DNA of 8,747 nt. It comes from QHWK01 sp035315685 (lineage in GTDB: Bacteria > Acidobacteriota > Vicinamibacteria > Vicinamibacterales > CAVVIG01). Shown here one piece after another: positions 4,496 through 8,747 of this stretch (position 1 is the first letter of the stretch; each line of letters opens with the position of its first letter). The notes beneath the pieces were generated by a model. It made no database searches, had not been told where the DNA came from, and saw only the letters and a list, made by a program, of their open reading frames with translations. Position numbers and translations under genes: made by a program. Location: contig DATFXR010000292.1 of assembly GCA_035315685.1 (NCBI GenBank), positions 1 to 8,747 of the forward strand, in the 5' to 3' direction.

Positions 4496-7153
4496 TCACT
4501 TCGCCAGAATCTTCGACACTTCGTCTTCGGCCTTGAACCCCGGAATCGACTGCCGGACTTCGCGGACGCCGCCCGCTTCGACCGCGACGTCGAACTCGAC
4601 CGGGTCGGGGAAGTTCGGGTTGCTCGCCTTCACGCGATACTCGCCGGCCGGCAGCGACGCCACGCACGGCGTCACCGTACAGGCGGTCGTCACCGCAGCG
4701 CCGTCGGCCTTGCGGGTGATGGCGACGATGTTCGCCCACGGCAGGACGTCGAGCACGACGCTGCCGGGGGCCCCGGCGACCGGCTTGTTTGTGTCAACGC
4801 CAGGCCTGCCAGTCCCGAACAACCAATAGGCGATGCCGAAGACGAGGAGTGTGGCGGCGCCGAGGCCGACGTACTTGCCTCGGCCGCCCGGAGCGACGGG
4901 TTCGGCGACGGTCGTGATGGAGCGTTCGGCCTCTGGTCGAGGTGCGACGTCCGGTTTCGGGCGAGCCAGCGGTGCGTCGGCCGCAGTGTCTGTCGGTCCT
5001 CGTCCCGGCATGACGACAGTTTTGTCAGCGTCCCACTCGCGAACGACTGTCGCATCAGCAGCGTTCTGTGCCGCACGCTCGGCCTCTCGCTTTGCCGCGA
5101 GCTCCGCCTCGCGCTTGCGTTTTTCTTCGGCAGCCCGTTCCTCGGCGCGCCGCTTTTCCTCAGCGGCCCTCTGTGCGGCGCGCTCCGCCTCGCGCTTGCG
5201 TTTCTCTTCGGCGGCCCGTTCCTCGGCGCGTCGCTTTTCCTCAGCGGCCTGCTGTGCGGCGAGCTCTGCCTCGCGCCTGCGCTTCTCCTCGGCGGCGCGC
5301 TCGATTGCGGCGCGGATGCGTCCGTCGAGCGCGCGCGCATCGGAGAGGTCCGGCTGGCCGCTGAGGACCTCGCCGACAATCGCGAGCGCGTTGTCGAAAT
5401 CTCTCGCGTCGAGTCTCGCCGCAGCATCGGCGAGCTTTCGCGCCGTTTCCTGTCGCTTGCGCTCGGCGGCTTCGGCGGCCTTGCGTCGTTCTTCGGCCAG
5501 GCGCTCGGCTTGCCGGCGGCGGATGATCTCGTCACGCTCGATACGCAGCTCATTGACCGCGTCGGCGACCAGCGTTGGCAGGTCGAACTGTTCGAGCTGT
5601 GCGATGGCTGCGTCGTGGCGACCGGCGGCGAACTGCTCCCGTGCCTGCTCTATGGCCTGCCGCGCTCGAGCCTGTTCTTCCGCCTGTCGCCGCGCCTCGA
5701 CGGCGGCGGCGATGTCGCGTTCGATCGCTCTCGCCTCGGCGTTCTCGCTGTCGATTGCGAAGGCATCGCGGACGCGAAACGTGGCCTCCTCGAGCGCGCC
5801 GGCCGACAGGGCATCCCGCGCCTGCGCGACCGCGGTCTGCAGCGCGCGGAGGCGCGCCTGCTGCTCGGCGAGCGCGCGTCGCGCATCTTCGAGCGCGGCG
5901 CGCACGGCGGCCGCCTCCCGCGACGCCGGGCTGAGCGATTCGGCGCGGCCGATCAGCAGCGATGCTGCCGTCAAGGCGCCCTTGTCGAGCTCGCTGCGCG
6001 CCTCGGCCAGCAGCTGTTGTGCCTGGCGGTCGTCGAGCGCCGTGCGCGCGCGCTGCTCGTACGCGAGCGCGTCGCGATCGTCGCCGTCGAGCAGCAAGGC
6101 GCGCTGACTGGCGTCGAGCGCGGCGGTGTAGTCGCTGCGCTCGAGCGCGTGCCGCGCATCGTCGAGGTGCGTGCGGATCTGCGCGGCGCGCAGCCGGGCA
6201 AGCTCCTGGCGGCTGGAGTCGCGGCGTCCCGGCCGCGGCGTGCTCTCCGGCCGCGGCGTGCCTTCGTCGCTGGTGGGCCCGCGATGGGCGGTGATCGTCT
6301 CAGCCCCGGCATCCTCGAGATCGAGTCCCAGGCGGCGGCGGAGAACGGCGAGCTCGCGGCGCACGACTGCCATGTCCGGATAGCGATCCTCTTTCGACTT
6401 CTCCAGACACTTGTTGACGATTGCGACGAGCCCCGGGTCCAGCTTCGGGTCGATGTTCAGCATCGGCTCCGGGCTGAGGTTGATGATTTTGTGAAGGATG
6501 CCGCTCTCCAGGCCGCCCGGAAACGCCTGCTGGTAGGTGAGGAGCTCGTAGAACACGGCGCCCGCCGAGAACATGTCGGCGCGCGCGTCGATGTCGGGCA
6601 GGCCCATCATCTGCTCGGGCGACATGTAGTTCAGCGTGCCCATCAGCATGCCGGCCTGCGTCTTGATCCCACCGGCGGCGTCGCTGACGCGCGCGATGCC
6701 GAAGTCGAGCACTTTGAGCACGCCGTCGGCATCGAGCATGACGTTCTTCGGCTTGATGTCGCGATGGACGATGCCGGCGCGATGCGCGTACTGCAGGCCG
6801 GCGCACAACTCGTCCATCAGCTGAAGCTTCCGCCCGACCGAGAGCGGGGCCTTGCGATGGATCAGCGCGTAGAGCGTTTCGCCCTCCACGTACTCCATCG
6901 CGATGAACGGCTGGCTGTCGTGCTCGCCGACGTCGAAGATCGTGACGATGTTGATGTGGCGCAACCGACCGGCCGAGCGCGCCTCGCGCATGAAGCGCTC
7001 GCGCAGCTCCGCGTTGTCGAATCCTTCCTTGAGCAGCTTGATCGCGACCAGCCGATCGATCGCCGGATCGCGCGCAAGCAGGACCTGCCCCATGCCGCCG
7101 GCTTCCAGCGGATTCAGCACCTGATAGCGGGCGATGTTCGGCGGTGTCGTCAC
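4496..7153 (-). CDS. Transmembrane Ser/Thr protein kinase with TPR-like, coiled-coil and PEGA-like regions
   Basis: An 885-residue Hanks-type kinase. The kinase domain spans about 10-277: nucleotide loop LEAGGMGQV (16-24), lysine K39 in VAIK, E57, catalytic HRDIKPKN (130-137, D132 and N137), DFG (150-152), activation segment with GTLNYMSPEQ (172-181), D193 and R257. It is an RD kinase with all catalytic residues, but the first loop glycine is Glu17. A Pro/Ser/Thr linker (281-315) is followed by TPR-like helical pairs (about 325-520), a Glu/Lys/Arg/Ala coiled coil with 27-residue repeats (about 600-697), a threonine-bearing linker, one membrane helix (about 762-781) and a PEGA-like periplasmic domain (about 796-870) with Cys825 and Cys830. 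The start is GTG: an in-frame TAG sits 9 codons upstream with no other usable start between. No Shine-Dalgarno is clear. It follows the PP2C gene by 27 nt and precedes the barrel gene, so it probably signals about the envelope. Confidence 0.93.
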   Translation of the reverse strand: MTTPPNIARYQVLNPLEAGGMGQVLLARDPAIDRLVAIKLLKEGFDNAELRERFMREARSAGRLRHINIVTIFDVGEHDSQPFIAMEYVEGETLYALIHRKAPLSVGRKLQLMDELCAGLQYAHRAGIVHRDIKPKNVMLDADGVLKVLDFGIARVSDAAGGIKTQAGMLMGTLNYMSPEQMMGLPDIDARADMFSAGAVFYELLTYQQAFPGGLESGILHKIINLSPEPMLNIDPKLDPGLVAIVNKCLEKSKEDRYPDMAVVRRELAVLRRRLGLDLEDAGAETITAHRGPTSDEGTPRPESTPRPGRRDSSRQELARLRAAQIRTHLDDARHALERSDYTAALDASQRALLLDGDDRDALAYEQRARTALDDRQAQQLLAEARSELDKGALTAASLLIGRAESLSPASREAAAVRAALEDARRALAEQQARLRALQTAVAQARDALSAGALEEATFRVRDAFAIDSENAEARAIERDIAAAVEARRQAEEQARARQAIEQAREQFAAGRHDAAIAQLEQFDLPTLVADAVNELRIERDEIIRRRQAERLAEERRKAAEAAERKRQETARKLADAAARLDARDFDNALAIVGEVLSGQPDLSDARALDGRIRAAIERAAEEKRRREAELAAQQAAEEKRRAEERAAEEKRKREAERAAQRAAEEKRRAEERAAEEKRKREAELAAKREAERAAQNAADATVVREWDADKTVVMPGRGPTDTAADAPLARPKPDVAPRPEAERSITTVAEPVAPGGRGKYVGLGAATLLVFGIAYWLFGTGRPGVDTNKPVAGAPGSVVLDVLPWANIVAITRKADGAAVTTACTVTPCVASLPAGEYRVKASNPNFPDPVEFDVAVEAGGVREVRQSIPGFKAEDEVSKILAK
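5102..5300 (-). repeat. 81-bp tandem repeat in the kinase coiled coil
   Basis: Two full near-identical 81-bp units (5102-5182 and 5183-5263) and a partial third (from 5264) can be aligned by the recurring CTCCGCCTCGCGCTTGCG-type core at 5102, 5183 and 5264. Each unit encodes 27 residues of the form AAEEKRKREAERAAQ plus RAAEEKRRAEER, at about residues 618-684. A degenerate related stretch lies just below 5102. The near-identity at DNA level suggests recent unit duplication and probable copy-number variation between strains. Confidence 0.85.
6231..6261 (-). repeat. 13-bp direct repeat in the kinase linker
   Basis: GGCCGCGGCGTGC occurs at 6231-6243 and 6249-6261, an 18-bp period in frame. On the minus strand it encodes the doubled TPRPES/TPRPGR at residues 299-310, in the flexible linker just after the kinase domain. 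The Thr-Pro pairs there are possible phosphorylation sites (inference). Confidence 0.6.
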
Positions 7154-7163
7154 CGATGTTCGC

Positions 7164-7177
7164 GCGGCGCGCGCCGC
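7164..7177. repeat. 14-bp perfect palindrome between phosphatase and kinase genes
   Basis: GCGGCGCGCGCCGC reads the same on both strands and fills half of the 27-nt gap between the PP2C stop (7181) and the kinase GTG (7153). In mRNA it could fold as a GC hairpin (5-bp stem, 4-nt loop) 10 nt before the kinase start. Alternatively it is a chance product of very high GC. Confidence 0.55.
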
Positions 7178-7180
7178 ATG

Positions 7181-7945
7181 CTAGTGCGCCTGTCCATAGC
7201 GGGCGAGCGCGACGGTCACGTTGTCCTTGCCGTCGCGCTGGACGGCCATCTCCACCAGCTGTGCCGCCGCACGATCGAGATTCGGTTCGCTGCGCAGGAT
7301 CGCGGCGACGTCCTTGTCTTTCAGCGCTCCATGCAGCCCGTCGGTGCACAACATGATCGTCTGACCGTCGACCAGATCGATCTCGTTGACCGTGACGTCG
7401 AGCTCGGGACGTGCGCCGACGACGCTCGTCAGGACGTGACGCATCGGATGCTTGTCGAACGCGCTGGCGTCCAGCCCCGACTCCTTCTTCAGCATCTCGA
7501 CCCACGAGTCGTCTTTCGTGATCTGCTTCAGCTCGCGGCCGTCGAAGGAGTAGATCCGGCTGTCGCCGACCCCCGAATAGGCGAGGCGCGCTCCTTCGAG
7601 GACCGCCGCGACGACCGTCGTCCCCATGCCGGTGTACTCGGTGCGCTCCTCCGACGCCCGGAACACGCGGCGGTTCGCGATCTTGATCGCGGTCATCAGC
7701 CGGTTGGCGGCGAACGACAGCGTCGGGGCGAAGCCGAACGGCCACGTGATGTCGTCGCCCGACGCGCTCTTCTTCAGGAACGATCCGATCGTATCCAGCG
7801 CGAGCTGCGACGCGACTTCGCCGGCGTTGTGACCGCCCATCCCGTCGGCGACGGCGACCACGCCCAGGTCGGGTTCGAGCAGCGACGAATCTTCGTTGAT
7901 CGTACGCACCGTGCCCGGGTGCGTACGCGAGCACACGGTCAGCAT
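7181..7945 (-). CDS. PP2C-family Ser/Thr protein phosphatase (Stp/PrpC-like)
   Basis: A 254-residue protein, the usual length for bacterial PP2C (PPM) phosphatases, which remove phosphate from phospho-Ser/Thr with two metal ions. Motifs in order: RTINED (14-19, E18 and D19), VADGMGGH (32-39, metal ligand D34), GMGTTVVAA (106-114), GVGDSRIY (125-132), LTSVVG, CTDGLHG (200-206, metal ligand D202) and GKDNVTVAL (D241, N242). All catalytic ligands are present. There is no signal or membrane segment, so it is cytoplasmic. The frame is open upstream to 8137, but the ATG at 7945 has GGAG 8 nt ahead and begins the typical N-terminus (LTVCSRTHPGTVR), while the longer form would overlap the divergent FHA gene. 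It is first in the operon, immediately before the kinase, whose substrates and autophosphorylation it presumably reverses. Confidence 0.95.
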   Translation of the reverse strand: MLTVCSRTHPGTVRTINEDSSLLEPDLGVVAVADGMGGHNAGEVASQLALDTIGSFLKKSASGDDITWPFGFAPTLSFAANRLMTAIKIANRRVFRASEERTEYTGMGTTVVAAVLEGARLAYSGVGDSRIYSFDGRELKQITKDDSWVEMLKKESGLDASAFDKHPMRHVLTSVVGARPELDVTVNEIDLVDGQTIMLCTDGLHGALKDKDVAAILRSEPNLDRAAAQLVEMAVQRDGKDNVTVALARYGQAH

Positions 7946-7953
7946 CGAAACGG

Positions 7954-7957
7954 CTCC
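7954..7957 (-). promoter_or_regulatory. Ribosome binding site of the PP2C gene
   Basis: Read on the minus strand, GGAG lies 8 nt before the ATG at 7945. It decides the start against longer in-frame options reaching 8137. Confidence 0.6.
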
Positions 7958-7970
7958 GTTCGGAAACGCG

Positions 7971-7994
7971 CGGCGGCCTGCTATGATACCGCCG
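7971..7994. promoter_or_regulatory. Inverted repeat around the divergent promoter
   Basis: CGGCGG (7971-7976) and CCGCCG (7989-7994) are perfect inverted arms 12 bp apart, with the putative -10 element in the spacer. This is the shape of an operator for a dimeric regulator, but such GC triplet arms can arise by chance in this composition. Confidence 0.35.
7979..7987 (+). promoter_or_regulatory. Extended -10 promoter for the FHA-GAF gene
   Basis: TGCTATGAT matches the extended -10 form TGnTATAAT at 8 of 9 positions counting the free base. A weak -35 (TTCGGA, 7959-7964) sits 17 bp upstream. Transcription would start near 7994, giving a leader of about 28 nt to the ATG at 8022. The opposite strand of the same spot reads TATCAT (7988-7983), a candidate -10 for the PP2C operon, so the two promoters may overlap back to back. 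Confidence 0.45.
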
Positions 7995-8021
7995 CCTTCC
8001 GCGGCTGCGCAGATTCCACTG

Positions 8022-8747
8022 ATGTTCGTCCTCATCGTCACCCAACGCGGCACCACACAGGAATTCCTGCTGGCCGAGGGACGCACGATGCTCGGGCGTG
8101 GGCAGAACTGTGATGTGGTGATCAACGACGAAAGCATCTCGCGTCAACACGCGCGGCTCGTCGTCGGCGCCGACCAGGTCGAGTTGAGCGATCTGCAAAG
8201 CCGCAACGGGACCTACGTGGCCGGCCGGCCGGTGCACGACGCGACGCTGCTCGGCGGCGAGCAGTTGAGCTTTGGCGACGTCACCGCGACGCTCGAGAGG
8301 CGCGCGCAGGCGCCGGCGGTCGCGCCGCCCGCGCCGTCGATCACCAGCGAACACACGATGTTCCGCGCCCTGGGTGACACCTCGCCGCCGACGTCGGCCG
8401 TGCGGATCGTCGAGGCGCCGCGTTTGATCAGTCTGCTCTCGGAAGTGGCGCGGACGCTCGTCGCCACTGTTCCAGTTCAGGACATCCTCAATCGCGTCAT
8501 CGACCTGCTGCTCGCGCACGTCCCGGCCGAGCGCGCATGCCTCGCGCTCGCGCAGCCGGGCACGCAGGCACTCACCTCGCAGATCGTGCGGCGCTCCGAC
8601 GGCAAACCGGCGCAGCCGGTGCAAATCAGCCGGACCGTTCGCGACATGACGCTGTCGCAGCGGATTGCCGTGCTCACCTCCGACGTGCACGAGGACCCGC
8701 GATTCGATACGTCGCAGAGCGTGCTGCTCAGCGACGTTCGATCGTTG
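8022..8747 (+). CDS. FHA-GAF domain signalling protein, N-terminal part
   Basis: Open at the right edge; 242 residues are visible. Residues 1-95 are an FHA domain with the conserved phosphothreonine-binding pattern: LGRG (R26), SISRQH (S40, H43), LSDLQSRNGTYV (N62, G63) and the closing LSFGD. A Pro/Ala-rich linker (95-133) follows, then a GAF-like region from about 134 (RLISLLSEVARTL ... ILNRVIDLLLAHVPAERACLALA ... SDVHEDPRFDTSQSV). FHA-GAF proteins usually end in an output domain such as a nucleotide cyclase, SpoIIE-type phosphatase, GGDEF or sigma54-activator domain; it is out of view, so the output is unknown. There is no signal peptide, so it is cytoplasmic. The start ATG at 8022 begins directly at the first FHA strand, but no clear Shine-Dalgarno is seen. 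It is divergent from the PP2C-kinase operon, which makes it a candidate reader of that kinase's phosphothreonines. Confidence 0.88.
   Translation, partial: MFVLIVTQRGTTQEFLLAEGRTMLGRGQNCDVVINDESISRQHARLVVGADQVELSDLQSRNGTYVAGRPVHDATLLGGEQLSFGDVTATLERRAQAPAVAPPAPSITSEHTMFRALGDTSPPTSAVRIVEAPRLISLLSEVARTLVATVPVQDILNRVIDLLLAHVPAERACLALAQPGTQALTSQIVRRSDGKPAQPVQISRTVRDMTLSQRIAVLTSDVHEDPRFDTSQSVLLSDVRSL

Noticed and set aside
4235..8113. Open frame of 1292 codons on the plus strand, antisense to the kinase and phosphatase genes
   Set aside because: It mirrors two genes with unmistakable family motifs on the other strand. Its composition (Arg, Ala, Leu runs, low-complexity repeats from the 81-bp unit) shows no domain. 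High GC and the Glu/Lys/Arg/Ala-rich coiled coil remove stop codons from the opposite frame.
6300..8690. Open frame of 796 codons on the minus strand in another frame
   Set aside because: It overlaps the PP2C and kinase genes on the same strand and the FHA gene on the other, is Arg/His-rich and has no recognisable domain; it is a frame shadow.
1506..8747. Part of a type VI secretion locus (PpkA/PppA/Fha analogy)
   Set aside because: No Tss sheath, baseplate, ClpV, Hcp or VgrG genes are in the window; the kinase architecture (PEGA tail, TPR-like region) and the barrel and TPR partners differ. Kept only as an analogy.
1..8747. CRISPR arrays, tRNA/rRNA genes, insertion sequences, phage or defence genes
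   Set aside because: I saw no spaced direct repeats of CRISPR type, no cloverleaf or rRNA-like stretch, no transposase or integrase motifs and no known defence genes.

Overview
The window is GC-rich (roughly two thirds G+C by eye) and densely coding. It looks like a Gram-negative-type bacterium, because it encodes an outer-membrane beta-barrel and exported proteins beside eukaryote-like Ser/Thr kinase signalling genes. The combination of an N-terminal-kinase/TPR/PEGA protein, FHA-GAF proteins, an exported ComEC-like metallo-beta-lactamase-fold protein and short-period intergenic repeats fits Acidobacteriota (Vicinamibacteria-like) best. That taxonomic guess is inference, not proven by the sequence.

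Layout. The left edge (about 1-185, minus) holds the N-terminus of a GT4-like glycosyltransferase. Divergent from it is an exported metallo-beta-lactamase-fold hydrolase (235-1347, plus). A 158-bp non-coding gap follows, carrying an 8-bp triplicated motif inside a 10-bp inverted repeat. It lies between this gene and the convergent end of a four-gene minus-strand array. Read in transcription order, that array is a PP2C phosphatase (7945-7181), a Ser/Thr kinase with TPR-like repeats, coiled coil, one membrane segment and a PEGA-like domain (7153-4496), an outer-membrane beta-barrel (4464-3106), and a secreted TPR protein (3101-1506). Gaps are 27, 31 and 4 nt, so the four are very probably one operon. 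A divergent FHA-GAF signalling protein starts at 8022 (plus) and runs off the right edge.

How the genes may work together. Kinase and phosphatase form an opposing pair in the cytoplasm. The kinase spans the inner membrane and places a PEGA-like domain in the periplasm. The next two genes encode an outer-membrane barrel and a predicted periplasmic TPR protein. The FHA domain next door is a phosphothreonine reader. The simplest hypothesis is an envelope-spanning phospho-signalling module: envelope partners, transmembrane kinase, PP2C eraser and FHA-GAF reader. The kinase/phosphatase/FHA trio recalls the PpkA/PppA/Fha regulators of type VI secretion, but no secretion genes are visible here.

Points worth a second look are the single in-frame TAG and perfect palindrome between the phosphatase and kinase genes, the Gly-to-Glu change in the kinase nucleotide-binding loop, the paired TVV threonine sites before the membrane segment, the 81-bp tandem repeat in the coiled coil, the two-way promoter region, and the intergenic short-period repeats.
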